DNA of 64,000 nucleotides. Origin: Burkholderiaceae bacterium (GTDB taxonomy: Bacteria; Pseudomonadota; Gammaproteobacteria; Burkholderiales; Burkholderiaceae_E). The notes under the pieces are model-generated. The model was given only the letters and a program-made list of their open reading frames with translations, did not search any database and was not told where the DNA came from. The DNA is taken from assembly GCA_900299025.1 (NCBI GenBank), contig OMIE01000086.1:33828-97827 (forward strand), given 5' to 3'. Position 1 is the first letter of the stretch. The number at the start of each line of letters is the position of its first letter. The translations under genes were made by a program, and so were the position numbers. Positions 8,766 to 19,251 of this stretch are shown one piece after another.

Positions 8766-11636
8766 TTAGGATTTTGCTTTGCTCGAACGCTTGGCAGGCT
8801 TGCTATCACCAAAAGCAGTGGCGATCAGCTCTTTTAACTGCGCATAGTGCTTATCGTAGTAACCAACAGCGGGAGAGGCTGAAGCTGGACGACCCGCATA
8901 AATCAATCGCTGACCATCCTTAAAGGCGTCTTGCATGTGGTGCTGGATGTAGAACCAGGGCCCCTGATTTTGAGGTTCATCCTGAGCCCATACCCAGTCT
9001 GTCGCAGCCGCATAGCGCTTCACTTCTGCCTCAAAAGCCTTTTGCCCAAACGGATAGAGTTGTTCGACACGAATGATCGCTAAATCATCACGCTCGGCCT
9101 CGCGCCGCGCTGCGAGCAAGTCAAAATAAAGTCGGCCCGAACACACAATCACACGCTTAACCTTTTGGGGATCGATACGCTTATCGGATTCTCCGATAAT
9201 TAATTGAAACGATCCCTTAGCTAGATCATCGAGCGAAGAGATCGCCTCTTTATGCCTTAACAAAGACTTGGGTGTGAACAAGACCAGCGGCTTGCGAAAA
9301 CTCCGAATCATTTGGCGGCGCAAGACATGGAAAATCTGTGCAGGGGTTGTGGGTTGTACGATTTGCATATTGTGCTCGGCGCAAAGCTGCAAAAAGCGCT
9401 CGATGCGTGCTGAGGAGTGCTCGGGTCCTTGACCTTCATAGCCATGCGGGAGCATCAAGGTCAAACCGGTTACCCTGCCCCATTTCGCCTCGCCAGAGCT
9501 GATGAATTGATCGATCACCACTTGAGCGCCGTTTGCAAAATCGCCAAATTGAGCTTCCCAAATCACAAGCTTATTGGGTTCAGCGGTCGAATAACCATAC
9601 TCAAAGCCCAAGACCGCCTCTTCGGATAGCACCGAGTCGATCACTGTGAATTCGCCTTGGTCGTCGGCTACATGTTGCAAGGGCGTGTAGCTGCCCGAAT
9701 CCCAGCGCTCGCGAGCCTGGTCATGTAACACCGCATGTCGGTGGGTAAAGGTCCCACGCCCACAGTCTTGTCCTGAAAGCCTAACGCCGTATCCATTGGC
9801 GAGCACACTTGCAAAGGCGAGATGCTCGCCCATACCCCAATCAAGTGCTAGCTTGCCTTCGGCCATGGCGCGCCTGTCCTTGATAACCCGATCCACCAAG
9901 GGATGGATAGCAAAACCATCAGGCACGGTTGTGATGCGTTTGCCAAGTCGCTGCAATTCGGCCAATGGGACTGCCGTATCAGCGGCATCGGTCCACTTAC
10001 TGTTCAAGAAAGGAGACCAGTCAATCGCAAACTTACTCTTGAAGTTTGTTAGCACCGGGTCACTCGTGTGCCTGCCCTCATCCATGGCAGCTCGAAACGC
10101 TGTCACTTGTTGATCCGGGTAGTCGGCGGGTACCGCGCCTTGGGCTACCAAGTGGTCACCAAAAATCTTTCTGGTGCCAGGGTGCTGAGCAATTTTCTTA
10201 TACATTAAGGGCTGGGTTACCGAGGGCGTATCTTGCTCGTTGTGCCCCAACTTTCTAAAACAAATAATGTCGACAACCACATCTTTTTTAAAGGTCTGGC
10301 GAAAATCAACGGCAATTTGGGTGGCAAAGACCACTGCCTCGGGGTCGTCGCCATTCACATGCAAGACCGGTACGTCAATCATTTTGACAACATCGGTGCA
10401 GTAAAGAGTCGACCTTGAGTCACGCGGATCGGAGGTAGTGAAACCGATCTGATTATTGATCACAAGATGAACCGTACCCCAAGTGCCGTAGTGACGAGTC
10501 TGGGCAAGATTCAGTGTTTCCATCACAACGCCCTGACCTGCAAAGGCCGCATCGCCGTGGACTAGCACCGACAAGACCTGAGACCCTGAGTGGTCACCAC
10601 GACGATCCATTCTCGCTCGGGTTGAACCCTCGACCACTGGGTTGACAATCTCAAGGTGGGAGGGATTAAAAGCAAGCGTTAAATGCACTGGTCCGCCAGG
10701 TGTCGTCACATCACTTGAGAATCCCTTGTGGTACTTCACATCGCCCGAGGGAAGATCATCGGCATGCTTACCTTCGAATTCAGCAAACAAGTCAGCAGGC
10801 ATTTTGCCCAGTGTATTGACAAGCACATTTAAACGCCCGCGGTGTGCCATGCCGATCACGATTTCCTGGACACCCTGGCTACCAGCTCGCTGAATAACTT
10901 CGTCGATCGATGCGATAAAACTCTCTCCGCCTTCCAATGAAAAGCGTTTTTGACCAACATACTTCGTGTGAAGATAACGTTCCAAACCTTCAGCGGCTGT
11001 CACACGATCCAGGATCCGTTTCTTTTGGTCAACGGAAAAGCTCGGACGGCCACGGCAACTTTCCATGCGCTGCTGCATCCATCGCTTTTGCTCAGGATCG
11101 GCAATATGCATAAATTCTGCACCGATACTGCCTGTATAAGTGTCGCGTAAGGCGGTCATCAAATCGCGCAGCGTCATCGACTCCGCGCCAAAAAAGGTGT
11201 TCGCGGTGGAATAAACGTTGGCGTGATCACCTTCGGTGAAATCATAAAACGCAGGCTCAAGCTCTGGAATCGACTCCCGCTCCTGCCGCTTTAATGGGTC
11301 GAGGTCAGCCCAACGATTGCCGAGAAAGCGGTAAGCCGCAATGAGTTGCTGGACATAAACCTGCTTGCGGGCACTTGCAGCGTCACCGCCCATCTGGCGT
11401 GGCTGAAGGCTACCCTCGCGCGATCGCTCGGCAAACGACTGAACAATTGGCGCATGGGGAACATCTCTGAACTGCATCGAACCATCGGCTGAAGGGACCG
11501 ATTGCATCCGATCGAAATAGGTGCGCCATTGATCCGGGACTGATCCGGGGTTTGCGAGGTAATTCTCATAGAGCTCCTCAATGTAGGGAGCGTTACCACC
11601 AAACAGGTAAGAGTTGGTTTGGAATTGCTTCATCAT
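8766..11636 (-). CDS. sucA: 2-oxoglutarate dehydrogenase E1 component
   Basis: This thiamine-diphosphate enzyme decarboxylates 2-oxoglutarate and succinylates the lipoyl domain of SucB. The 956-residue product has the E1 N-terminal segment ([19 protein letters not shown]), the phrase [13 protein letters not shown], a ThDP-binding region ([31 protein letters not shown]) and the C-terminal [15 protein letters not shown]. Length matches the family. It is the first gene of sucA-sucB-lpd. It lies only 138 bases downstream of a ferredoxin-type 2-oxoglutarate oxidoreductase that would use the same substrate. Confidence 0.96.
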   Translation of the reverse strand: MMKQFQTNSYLFGGNAPYIEELYENYLANPGSVPDQWRTYFDRMQSVPSADGSMQFRDVPHAPIVQSFAERSREGSLQPRQMGGDAASARKQVYVQQLIAAYRFLGNRWADLDPLKRQERESIPELEPAFYDFTEGDHANVYSTANTFFGAESMTLRDLMTALRDTYTGSIGAEFMHIADPEQKRWMQQRMESCRGRPSFSVDQKKRILDRVTAAEGLERYLHTKYVGQKRFSLEGGESFIASIDEVIQRAGSQGVQEIVIGMAHRGRLNVLVNTLGKMPADLFAEFEGKHADDLPSGDVKYHKGFSSDVTTPGGPVHLTLAFNPSHLEIVNPVVEGSTRARMDRRGDHSGSQVLSVLVHGDAAFAGQGVVMETLNLAQTRHYGTWGTVHLVINNQIGFTTSDPRDSRSTLYCTDVVKMIDVPVLHVNGDDPEAVVFATQIAVDFRQTFKKDVVVDIICFRKLGHNEQDTPSVTQPLMYKKIAQHPGTRKIFGDHLVAQGAVPADYPDQQVTAFRAAMDEGRHTSDPVLTNFKSKFAIDWSPFLNSKWTDAADTAVPLAELQRLGKRITTVPDGFAIHPLVDRVIKDRRAMAEGKLALDWGMGEHLAFASVLANGYGVRLSGQDCGRGTFTHRHAVLHDQARERWDSGSYTPLQHVADDQGEFTVIDSVLSEEAVLGFEYGYSTAEPNKLVIWEAQFGDFANGAQVVIDQFISSGEAKWGRVTGLTLMLPHGYEGQGPEHSSARIERFLQLCAEHNMQIVQPTTPAQIFHVLRRQMIRSFRKPLVLFTPKSLLRHKEAISSLDDLAKGSFQLIIGESDKRIDPQKVKRVIVCSGRLYFDLLAARREAERDDLAIIRVEQLYPFGQKAFEAEVKRYAAATDWVWAQDEPQNQGPWFYIQHHMQDAFKDGQRLIYAGRPASASPAVGYYDKHYAQLKELIATAFGDSKPAKRSSKAKS

Positions 11637-11774
11637 GACGCTTTACCTTTCAAAACGAACTTCTTATCGACGATTGATTAGCCGACCAAGCATCGGCGCT
11701 CATTTGATCCCTACGCCCCGCTTTTGCTGATGCCCCCCGCTACGCTGCAGATCGAGGCGGAGGATACCAGAGCA

Positions 11775-12830
11775 TTAACGCAAACTCGCGTTAAGACGCT
11801 CAAGGGCTGCCGTACCAGGGCACAAATCTTCGGCACGCAAGCTATTTAAGGGCCTATGGTCGGTATTGAGGTGGGCATGTAGATCTTTTGCCTCAGGGTT
11901 GAGATAGAGCAAACCAGTAAGGATCTCGCCCTTTGCAGCATGCGACTGAATCTGATTCATCGCACCCACCCGGTCGCTCGGATCAAAGCTCTCGCGGATT
12001 TTCCTGAGCCTAAGCCAAGTACCGTCGTGCTGAGCAACATGCACGACTTCGCCTTCATCATAGTCAACCGTAATAGCTTCTTTGTTTGGCCAGAAGTCGA
12101 GTCGGTTCACTGCCTCATTATGTTCTCTGATGTAGTCATAACTCTTGGTTGATCCGTCATGATTGTTAAATGCAACACAAGGGCTGATCACATCAATAAA
12201 GGCTGCACCCTCATGGGCAAGACCGGCTTTGATCAAAGGCACCAACTGATGTTTGTCGCCGGAGAAAGCCCTCGCCACAAAGCTTGCACCCATTAAAATG
12301 GCGAGCGAGACGGTATCTATCGCCGAGTCGGTGTTAATCATCCCCTTTTTGGCCTTCGACCCTGGATCTGCCGTGGCCGAAAACTGGCCCTTGGTCAGAC
12401 CGTAGACACCATTATTTTCTAAAACATAAAGCATATTGACGCCGCGACGCATCACATGTGCAAACTGCCCTAGTCCAATCGACGCAGAATCGCCATCGCC
12501 TGACACACCCAAAAATATTAAATCGCGATTGGCGAGATTTGCGCCCGTCAGCACCGATGGCATTCGGCCATGGACCGTGTTGAAACCATGAGAGTTGCCC
12601 AGAAAATAATCGGGCGTTTTGGAGGAGCAACCAATACCGGAAAGTTTGGCAAGACGATGGGGCTGAAGGTTGAGTTCCCAGCAGGCTTCAATAATCGCTG
12701 CAGAAATTGAATCGTGACCGCATCCCGCGCATAAGGTTGAGACCTTACCCTCGTAGTCTCGCCTCGTATAGCCGACTTGATTGGCACGCAAACTTGGGTG
12801 ATGTAGCTTTGGTTTGGCAAGATAAGTCAT
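11775..12830 (-). CDS. korB: 2-oxoacid:ferredoxin oxidoreductase beta subunit (KorB-like)
   Basis: The beta subunit binds thiamine diphosphate and one 4Fe-4S cluster and splits a 2-oxoacid to acyl-CoA and CO2 with reduction of ferredoxin. The 351-residue product has CAGCGHD near residue 35, GIGCSSKTP, and SPCVAFNNHDGS, which together supply four Cys ligands. The ThDP motif is GDGDSASIGLGQ followed by ENNGVYGLTKGQ. The start overlaps the korA stop by four bases (ATGA). 2-oxoglutarate specificity is inferred from resemblance to KorB and from the neighbouring TCA genes; other 2-oxoacids cannot be excluded. Confidence 0.87.
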   Translation of the reverse strand: MTYLAKPKLHHPSLRANQVGYTRRDYEGKVSTLCAGCGHDSISAAIIEACWELNLQPHRLAKLSGIGCSSKTPDYFLGNSHGFNTVHGRMPSVLTGANLANRDLIFLGVSGDGDSASIGLGQFAHVMRRGVNMLYVLENNGVYGLTKGQFSATADPGSKAKKGMINTDSAIDTVSLAILMGASFVARAFSGDKHQLVPLIKAGLAHEGAAFIDVISPCVAFNNHDGSTKSYDYIREHNEAVNRLDFWPNKEAITVDYDEGEVVHVAQHDGTWLRLRKIRESFDPSDRVGAMNQIQSHAAKGEILTGLLYLNPEAKDLHAHLNTDHRPLNSLRAEDLCPGTAALERLNASLR

Positions 12831-14740
12831 GCTGCTTGCTCCCTGGCTGCCTTATCTGTGACCTCTTTATCAGTGGCCGCTTTATCGCTTGCTGCTTTAT
12901 CTTTTGGTGCTCGCGATGGCTCATCGATCTGAAGGTCGGCTTGCATGGCATGAAGCATGGCAGCCTTGATAAAGCGTGCAGTAATTGGCGTCCCGTCGTA
13001 GTGCAAGATCGCCTGCAACCGCTCAGGTGAAATACCCGCCTCGTTGACCAACAAGCTCTTGATCTGGGCATCGCGGTTTTGCTCGATCACAAATACGCGC
13101 TGATGATGGGCCACAAAGGCGGCTATGTCATCGGAAAACGGAAAGGCGCGAATCCGACAGGCATTCAGCACGTGTCCCGCTAAATTCATAGCCTCAAGTG
13201 CTTCGTCCATAGCAGGTGCGGTTGATCCAAAATATAAAACAGCATCGCTAGCCTGCGGATCCATGATGCGAATTTCTGGCTGTGGCACGATATGGCGCGC
13301 CTGTGCGTGCTTATCGTTGAGACGCTCCATGTTGTACTGGTAGTCTGCGCCTGCCTCCGAGTAGACCGCGTAGGGATTTTTTGAGGTCCCACGGGTGAAA
13401 TAGGCGCCCTTAGTCGGGTGGGTGCCAGGATAAGTCCTGAAGGGAATGCCATCGCCGTCCACATCCAGATATCTTCCGAAGACGCGACCCTCGTCAAGCA
13501 TCGCTGCCGTCATGACCTTGCCTCGATCGTATTGCCTGCCCTCTTGCCAGCTCAAGGGTTCACAAAGTCGGTGATTCATACCAATATCAAGATCAGTCAT
13601 CACAAAAACCGGCGTTTGCAGTCGTTCGGCCAGATCAAGTGCATCAGCCGTCATGGTAAAACACTCATGCGGGTCTTGAGGAAACAGCAAGATATGTTTG
13701 GTGTCACCGTGCGAAAGATACGCACATGCAAGCACGTCAGATTGCTGGGTTCGTGTCGGCATGCCTGTTGAGGGACCGCCACGCTGCACATCGACAATCA
13801 CTGCAGGAATCTCGGCAAAATAAGCAAGGCCTACAAATTCGGCCATGAGCGAAATGCCAGGCCCCGAGGTTGCGGTAAACGCTCTCGCACCGTTCCAACC
13901 CGCTCCGCAAACCATGCCAATTGAGGCCAGTTCGTCTTCGGCCTGGACAATGGCATAACGATGCTCACCCGACTCGGGGTCAACCCGGAATTTGGCACAG
14001 TAGCGTTGAAAAGCCTCGGCAACCGATGATGAGGGCGTGATGGGGTACCAGGCACATACGGTCGCCCCACCGTAGACAGCTCCCAGTGCTACAGCAGCAT
14101 TACCCTCCATAAAAATGCGCTGACCCACTGCGTCGGCCGCTTGCGCCCTCAGGCCAATTGCATCCTGGAGCTGCGATGCTGCATAGTTCAGACCCAAGCG
14201 TAGCGCCTGAACATTGGGCTGAAGTAATCGCTCTTTACCCTTGTATTGCTCGGCGATGAGGCTAATGATAGCCTCGACGTCGATACCCATCATCCCTGCA
14301 AGTGCGCCTAAACAAATAATGTTCTTGAAAAGTTGGCGCTCTCTTGGATTGCTATACGTACTATTGCAAATCTCAGTGAGCGGCATGCCAACAACGTGGA
14401 TATCAGGTCTTAGCTTGCTGTGGGGTATGACCTTTGTATTGTCATAAAAGAGATATCCACCAGGCTCGACTTCCTTTACATCCTGATCCCAAGTTTGCGG
14501 ATTCATCGCGACCATCATGTCGACCCCACCACGCCTACCCAGCCAACCTCGCTCGGTCACTCTTACTTCGTACCAAGTCGGAAGCCCTTGAATATTCGAT
14601 GGGAAAATATTCCGCGGCGAGACAGGAATACCCATACGCAAAAAGGATCGAGCAAATAATTCGTTGGCTGAGGCCGATCCCGAGCCATTCACATTGGCAA
14701 ACTTCACCACAAAATCATTAACCGCTTCAATCCTCTTCAT
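12827..14740 (-). CDS. korA: 2-oxoacid:acceptor oxidoreductase, fused gamma-alpha subunit (KorA-like)
   Basis: A 637-residue fusion: a gamma domain at about residues 1-190 (FANVNGSGSASANELFAR, RRGGVDMMVAMN), then the alpha/pyrimidine-binding part with YPITPSSSVAEAF and GGPSTGMPTRTQQSD, the pattern of 2-oxoglutarate-type KorA. The C-terminus carries a low-complexity Asp-Lys-Ala tail made of five-residue repeats. The ATG at 14740 shares its A with the TGA of the preceding gene (TGATG), with GGAGG four bases upstream; a second ATG one codon earlier is also possible. With KorB and the flavoprotein it forms a three-gene operon. Confidence 0.87.
   Translation of the reverse strand: MKRIEAVNDFVVKFANVNGSGSASANELFARSFLRMGIPVSPRNIFPSNIQGLPTWYEVRVTERGWLGRRGGVDMMVAMNPQTWDQDVKEVEPGGYLFYDNTKVIPHSKLRPDIHVVGMPLTEICNSTYSNPRERQLFKNIICLGALAGMMGIDVEAIISLIAEQYKGKERLLQPNVQALRLGLNYAASQLQDAIGLRAQAADAVGQRIFMEGNAAVALGAVYGGATVCAWYPITPSSSVAEAFQRYCAKFRVDPESGEHRYAIVQAEDELASIGMVCGAGWNGARAFTATSGPGISLMAEFVGLAYFAEIPAVIVDVQRGGPSTGMPTRTQQSDVLACAYLSHGDTKHILLFPQDPHECFTMTADALDLAERLQTPVFVMTDLDIGMNHRLCEPLSWQEGRQYDRGKVMTAAMLDEGRVFGRYLDVDGDGIPFRTYPGTHPTKGAYFTRGTSKNPYAVYSEAGADYQYNMERLNDKHAQARHIVPQPEIRIMDPQASDAVLYFGSTAPAMDEALEAMNLAGHVLNACRIRAFPFSDDIAAFVAHHQRVFVIEQNRDAQIKSLLVNEAGISPERLQAILHYDGTPITARFIKAAMLHAMQADLQIDEPSRAPKDKAASDKAATDKEVTDKAAREQAA
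12839..12906 (-). repeat. 15-bp tandem repeat coding for the KorA C-terminal tail
   Basis: About four imperfect units with 15-base period (each containing TTTATC or TTATCT on the + strand) encode the peptide series DKAAS-DKAAT-DKEVT-DKAAR at the end of KorA. The tail lies beyond the conserved catalytic region and is probably disordered. Such repeats can vary in copy number by slippage. Confidence 0.65.
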
Positions 14741-16575
14741 CATGCCTCCACAAGTGCAGCGCCTGCATGCCGCTTCGAGCATTCAAGCTCTGTCGCGTGA
14801 ACCATTTGAATCAACGACTTTTGCATGTCCCAAGCACCCGTGGGGCAACGCTCGGCGCAGAGCCCACAATGCAGGCAAACGTCTTCGTCTTTGGCCATCA
14901 CTCGATTTGTTTTCAAACCTTTACTGATATACAAATCTTGACTTGTATTAGTCGCGGGCGCTTTCAGTCTTGTCCGCAGGTCGGCTTCATCACCATCGGG
15001 TACAAAGCTGATGCAATCCATGGGACAAATATCAACGCAGGCATCGCACTCGATACATAACTTTGCTTCGAAGACGGTTTGTACATCGCAATTCAAACAG
15101 CGTTGCGCTTCCTTCCAAGCGCTCGCCGGGTCGAATCCAAGCTCGACTTCCATGCTCACGTTCTTGAGTGTGACTTCAACATCGGCCCACATCACTTTGT
15201 GGCGCTTCTCTGGAAGAATCTCGTTGTCATAACTCCATTCATGGATACCCATCTTTTGCGACATCAGGCTCATACCGGCGAGGGGTCGATCGAGTAGATC
15301 GCTACCCTCGAGGTGCTTGTGGATCGAAATCGCCGCATCATGTCCATGGGCCACGGCCCAAATAATGTTCTTAGGTCCAAAAGCCGCATCGCCGCCAAAA
15401 AAGACCTTTGGAAGACTCGACTGAAAACTCTTTGGATCGAGCCTTGGCATACCCCACTCATCGAAATCAATACCCGCGTCGGATTCAATCCAGGGGAAAG
15501 CGTTTTCCTGACCGACCGCAATAAGCACATCGTCACAGGGGAAGAATTGCTCGGGCTCACCTGCCGATACCAATTTGCGCCTACCCTTGTCGTCGAACTG
15601 AGCCACCACACGATCAAAGCGCATCCCTGTTAGTTTGCCGTTTTCGTGGACGAAAGCCGTCGGAACAAGATAGTTAAGGATCGGAATCCCTTCATGCATG
15701 GCATCTTCCTTCTCCCAGGGCGAGGCTTTCATCTCCTCAAAGCCAGAACGAACAATGACCTTTACATCCTCACCGCCTAAACGCCTCGCAGTTCGACAAC
15801 AATCCATCGCCGTATTACCGCCGCCCAAGACAATGACACGTGATCCGATCTGTTCTCTATGCCCGAACGATACCGAGGCAAGCCACTGAATACCTACGTG
15901 GATATTGGCAGAGGCCTCGCTTCGACCTGGCAGGTCAAGATCTCTTCCTTTGGGCGCACCAGTTCCAACAAATATAGCGTCGAAACGCTCCTCCAGCATC
16001 GCCTTCATGGACTCGACATGGCGCTGCTCAAAGCGAACGCCAAGATCGAGGATGTAGCCCACCTCTTCGTCGATAACTTCCATAGGCAAACGGAATCTCG
16101 GAATCTGCGACCAGATCATGCCGCCTGGCCGATGATCACGATCAAAAACCGTCACCTCATAGCCCAAAGGAGCAAGATCTCGCGCCACGGTCAGAGAGGA
16201 CGGCCCTGCACCAATGCAGGCGATCCGCTTACCATTACGGTGGCTTGAGCGCTTAGGCATCATCGACTTGACGTCAGACTTCATGTCTGCAGCAACCCGT
16301 TTCAAACGACAGATCGCTACGGGCTCTGGGCGCTCAAGATTCGACGCTTCAACGCGTCCGCGCCTGCACGCTGGTTCACAAGGTCGGTCACAGGTCCGCC
16401 CCAAAATGCCAGGAAACACATTGGACTTCCAATTAATCATGTAGGCCTCATCAAAGCGGCCTGCAGCAATTTTCCGAATGTATTCGGGTACGGGCGTATG
16501 GGCCGGACAAGCCCATTGGCAGTCAACAACTTTGTGAAAATAATCTGGGTTTTTTATGTTTGTAGCGTCCAACAC
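14740..16575 (-). CDS. GltD-like FAD/NAD(P) oxidoreductase with C-terminal 2[4Fe-4S] ferredoxin domain
   Basis: A 611-residue electron-transfer subunit. Its N-terminal domain has GltD-type Fe-S cysteines (TCDRPCEPACRRG, residues 61-73, and Cys89). Next are an FAD fold (IGAGPSSLTVARDL, about 121-134), an NAD(P) fold (VIVLGGGNTAMDCCR) and a C-terminal ferredoxin domain with CIECDACVDICPMDC and CLHCGLCAERCPTG. The architecture suggests electron exchange between NAD(P)H and the ferredoxin-type clusters, so it could couple KorAB to NAD(P). It heads the operon with korA and korB and overlaps korA. The start is a GTG just after GGAGG; the next codon, TTG, has better spacing and may be the true start. 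Confidence 0.85.
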   Translation of the reverse strand: MLDATNIKNPDYFHKVVDCQWACPAHTPVPEYIRKIAAGRFDEAYMINWKSNVFPGILGRTCDRPCEPACRRGRVEASNLERPEPVAICRLKRVAADMKSDVKSMMPKRSSHRNGKRIACIGAGPSSLTVARDLAPLGYEVTVFDRDHRPGGMIWSQIPRFRLPMEVIDEEVGYILDLGVRFEQRHVESMKAMLEERFDAIFVGTGAPKGRDLDLPGRSEASANIHVGIQWLASVSFGHREQIGSRVIVLGGGNTAMDCCRTARRLGGEDVKVIVRSGFEEMKASPWEKEDAMHEGIPILNYLVPTAFVHENGKLTGMRFDRVVAQFDDKGRRKLVSAGEPEQFFPCDDVLIAVGQENAFPWIESDAGIDFDEWGMPRLDPKSFQSSLPKVFFGGDAAFGPKNIIWAVAHGHDAAISIHKHLEGSDLLDRPLAGMSLMSQKMGIHEWSYDNEILPEKRHKVMWADVEVTLKNVSMEVELGFDPASAWKEAQRCLNCDVQTVFEAKLCIECDACVDICPMDCISFVPDGDEADLRTRLKAPATNTSQDLYISKGLKTNRVMAKDEDVCLHCGLCAERCPTGAWDMQKSLIQMVHATELECSKRHAGAALVEA

Positions 16576-16663
16576 ATCCTCCCTCGTTCACTGTTATCGC
16601 AATTGGTATTTGTTTTGATTAACCTTTTCTGCTTTTTTGAGCTTCACACCCAAACCTGATGCC

Positions 16664-16696
16664 AAAAAAAAACCGGAAGTTCATAAGAACTTCCGG
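16664..16696 (-). terminator. Intrinsic terminator downstream of gltA
   Basis: A perfect 10-bp stem (CCGGAAGTTC, loop of 4, GAACTTCCGG) is followed on the minus strand by nine T. It lies 61 bases after the gltA stop and ends the sdh-gltA transcript before the KOR operon begins. This implies that the KOR operon has its own promoter between 16576 and 16663, although I could not point to a convincing one. Confidence 0.93.
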
Positions 16697-16756
16697 CCTG
16701 CTCCACCACTTATCACACCGGGGAACATATGTCGTGTTGACATCCCCTTTATCCTG

Positions 16757-18064
16757 CTACCGCCGCTGATCCAAGGGCAAAACGTCTCGTCGCGAAGCAC
16801 CATTGAAGAGTTGGCGCGGTCGACCGATTTTATATTCCGGATCAGCGATCATCTCAGTCCACTGCGAAATCCATCCAACCGTCCTCGCAAGCGCAAAAAT
16901 GCAAGTAAACATATCAGTCGGAATACCCATCGCTTTTTGAACAATCCCAGAATAGAAATCTACGTTCGGGTAAAGCTTGCGTTGAATAAAGTAATCATCC
17001 TCAAGCGCAATTTGCTCAAGCTTCATTGACAATTTGAAGAGCGGGTCATCACCAAGGCCAAGCTCGCCCAAGACCTCATGGCAGGTCTCCCGCATCAACT
17101 TGGCACGGGGATCATAGTTCTTATAAACCCTATGACCAAAACCCATCAACTTGACGGTTGACTGCTTGTCCTTAACCTGCTTAATAAATTCACCAATTTT
17201 CTCAACGCCACCCATTTTTTGAATGTCATTGAGCATGACCAAACAGGCCTCATTAGCGCCACCGTGTGCTGGCCCCCAGAGGGTTGCGATACCTGCTGCG
17301 ATGCACGCAAAAGGATTGGCGCCCGAGGAGCCAGCCAATCGTACCGTCGATGTCGATGCATTTTGCTCATGGTCAGCGTGCAATATCAAAATCCGATCGA
17401 GCGCTCGCACCAAGACGTCATTAACTTCATATGCCTCACAAGGATTCCCAAACATCATCCGCATAAAATTAGCGCTATAGGAAAGCGAATTTTGCGGGTA
17501 CATGAAGGGTTGTCCAATCGAATACTTATACGCCATGGCAACCAGGGTGGGCATCTTGGCGATGAGTCGGATGGCAGATATTTCGCGATGCGCAGGGTTG
17601 TTGATATCGAGACTATCGTGATAAAAAGCAGCAAGCGCACCGACCACACCTACAAGCACAGCCATCGGATGTGCGTCTCGACGAAAGCCCTGGAAGAAGC
17701 GTTGCATTTGTTCATGCACCATCGTGTGTTTTGTCACGGTGCCTACAAATTGATCACGTTGGGCGCGGTTTGGTAATTCGCCGTTAAGCAGGAGATAACA
17801 GGTCTCTAGATAATCGCACTGCACTGCAACTTGCTCAATCGGATAGCCCCGATAGAGCAACTCTCCCTGATCGCCATCAATATAGGTGATCTTGGATTCA
17901 CAAGCAGCCGTCGACATAAAACCTGGATCGAAGGTGAACTTACCGGTTTGACCGTAAAGCTTCCTAATATCGATAACGTCCGGGCCAATGGAGCCCTTGT
18001 AAATGGGAAAATCGACCGAGGGCGTTCCATCGGTGAAGCTGATCGTCGCTTTTGTATCAGACAT
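16757..18064 (-). CDS. gltA: Citrate synthase
   Basis: GltA condenses acetyl-CoA with oxaloacetate in the first TCA step. The 435-residue product is of the large, NADH-sensitive Gram-negative type: it has the N-terminal beta domain ([20 protein letters not shown]), the active-site [22 protein letters not shown] and [14 protein letters not shown]. It differs clearly from the shorter PrpC-type enzyme at 24875. It is last in the sdhCDAB-sdhE-gltA set and is followed by a strong terminator. Confidence 0.96.
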   Translation of the reverse strand: MSDTKATISFTDGTPSVDFPIYKGSIGPDVIDIRKLYGQTGKFTFDPGFMSTAACESKITYIDGDQGELLYRGYPIEQVAVQCDYLETCYLLLNGELPNRAQRDQFVGTVTKHTMVHEQMQRFFQGFRRDAHPMAVLVGVVGALAAFYHDSLDINNPAHREISAIRLIAKMPTLVAMAYKYSIGQPFMYPQNSLSYSANFMRMMFGNPCEAYEVNDVLVRALDRILILHADHEQNASTSTVRLAGSSGANPFACIAAGIATLWGPAHGGANEACLVMLNDIQKMGGVEKIGEFIKQVKDKQSTVKLMGFGHRVYKNYDPRAKLMRETCHEVLGELGLGDDPLFKLSMKLEQIALEDDYFIQRKLYPNVDFYSGIVQKAMGIPTDMFTCIFALARTVGWISQWTEMIADPEYKIGRPRQLFNGASRRDVLPLDQRR

Positions 18065-18167
18065 GGCAACTCTTCATCAAAGGTTAATCAAACAACTACA
18101 AAAACCGTTCGCTCGTGACAAGCGACTCTCAAAGGTCATAGCAAAACTCATTGCGATGCGGCAGACG

Positions 18168-18449
18168 CTAAACAGCCCGCAAAGCTTTGAGCACCACCAT
18201 CACACGCGGGTCAAGCAACTCAGCCTCAGGCTGCTTCCTATCAAGCACGAGATCGAGCAATTCATTGTCCGATAAGTTCAATAATTGGTCGAGTCCAAAG
18301 ACGAAATCTGCGGTCAATTTTTGTTCAAAACGATCGAGAAATCGGGTGAGAAGCAAATCATTCTCCAACAAACCCCGCCTGCAGCGCCAACGCAAACGTC
18401 GCAGACTGGCTTGATCGTCAAATTCAGGGCTTTCGGCGACTCGATTCAT
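18168..18449 (-). CDS. sdhE: Succinate dehydrogenase assembly factor SdhE
   Basis: SdhE (SDHAF2/YgfY family) helps attach FAD covalently to SdhA. The 93-residue product contains the family's RGLLENDLLL (the RGxxE motif) preceded by LRRLRWRCR, and LLDLSDNEL-like helices. It sits between sdhB and gltA, as in other Betaproteobacteria, which supports the role. Confidence 0.9.
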   Translation of the reverse strand: MNRVAESPEFDDQASLRRLRWRCRRGLLENDLLLTRFLDRFEQKLTADFVFGLDQLLNLSDNELLDLVLDRKQPEAELLDPRVMVVLKALRAV

Positions 18450-18475
18450 GGGCTAATCGCAAAGCGCCTCAGTCA

Positions 18476-19186
18476 TTAAACCGCGCGCTTTACCATGAGT
18501 TCTTTAATCTTGCCGATCGCCTTGGTTGGATTTAGACCCTTGGGGCAGACATCGACACAATTCATAATGGTGTGGCAACGGAATAGTCGATAGGGATCTT
18601 CAAGATTGTCGAGTCTTGCTGAGGTCGCCTGATCACGGGTATCTGCAATGAAACGGTAGGCCTGTAACAATCCGGCCGGGCCGACAAACTTATCGGGATT
18701 CCACCAAAACGACGGGCAGCTCGTTGAGCAACAAGCGCAAAGTATGCACTCGTAGAGCCCATCGAGCTCTTCACGGTCCTCGGGTGACTGTAAGCGCTCC
18801 TTCTCGGGAGGCGGATTGTCATTGATCAAGAAAGGTTGTACGGAGTGGTACTGCTTAAAGAACTGGGTCATGTCGACAATGAGATCGCGTACCACCGGTA
18901 GACCGGGTAGTGGTTTCAACACAATCGGCTGACGCAAATCGCGCAAATTGGTAATGCAAGCTAGACCGTTCTTACCGTTGATATTCATCGCATCCGAGCC
19001 GCAAACACCCTCGCGGCAAGAACGACGAAACGACAGACTAGGGTCGAAATCGCTCTTGATTCGCATCAAGGCATCCAACAACATCTTATCGTTGGGCTGC
19101 AAGGTCACCTCAAGGTCTTGCATGTAGGGCTTTGCGTCTTTATCGGGATCGTAGCGATAAATAGAAAAACGAACAGTCTTACTCAT
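18476..19186 (-). CDS. sdhB: Succinate dehydrogenase iron-sulfur subunit
   Basis: SdhB carries the three Fe-S clusters that link FAD in SdhA to quinone. The 236-residue product has the 2Fe-2S ligands in [25 protein letters not shown] order (Cys cluster near residue 55-75), then [12 protein letters not shown] and [17 protein letters not shown] for the 4Fe-4S and 3Fe-4S centres. The ATG at 19186 has AGGAG upstream and gives the normal start; 20 further in-frame codons upstream were not used. Confidence 0.95.
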   Translation of the reverse strand: MSKTVRFSIYRYDPDKDAKPYMQDLEVTLQPNDKMLLDALMRIKSDFDPSLSFRRSCREGVCGSDAMNINGKNGLACITNLRDLRQPIVLKPLPGLPVVRDLIVDMTQFFKQYHSVQPFLINDNPPPEKERLQSPEDREELDGLYECILCACCSTSCPSFWWNPDKFVGPAGLLQAYRFIADTRDQATSARLDNLEDPYRLFRCHTIMNCVDVCPKGLNPTKAIGKIKELMVKRAV

Positions 19187-19251
19187 CTTGACTCCTGCGC
19201 TAACTTTGTGTGCGACTTCATACGAACAGTGCTTTGCGTCGACCACTCAAC

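Noticed and set aside
8735..8812. 26-residue N-terminal extension of SucB
   Set aside because: It overlaps the sucA end and is unlike any lipoyl-domain start; the ATG at 8734 has a good GGAG.
13186..13497. 103-codon minus-strand frame inside korA
   Set aside because: It is in the same strand but another frame of a well-supported gene and has no coding character.
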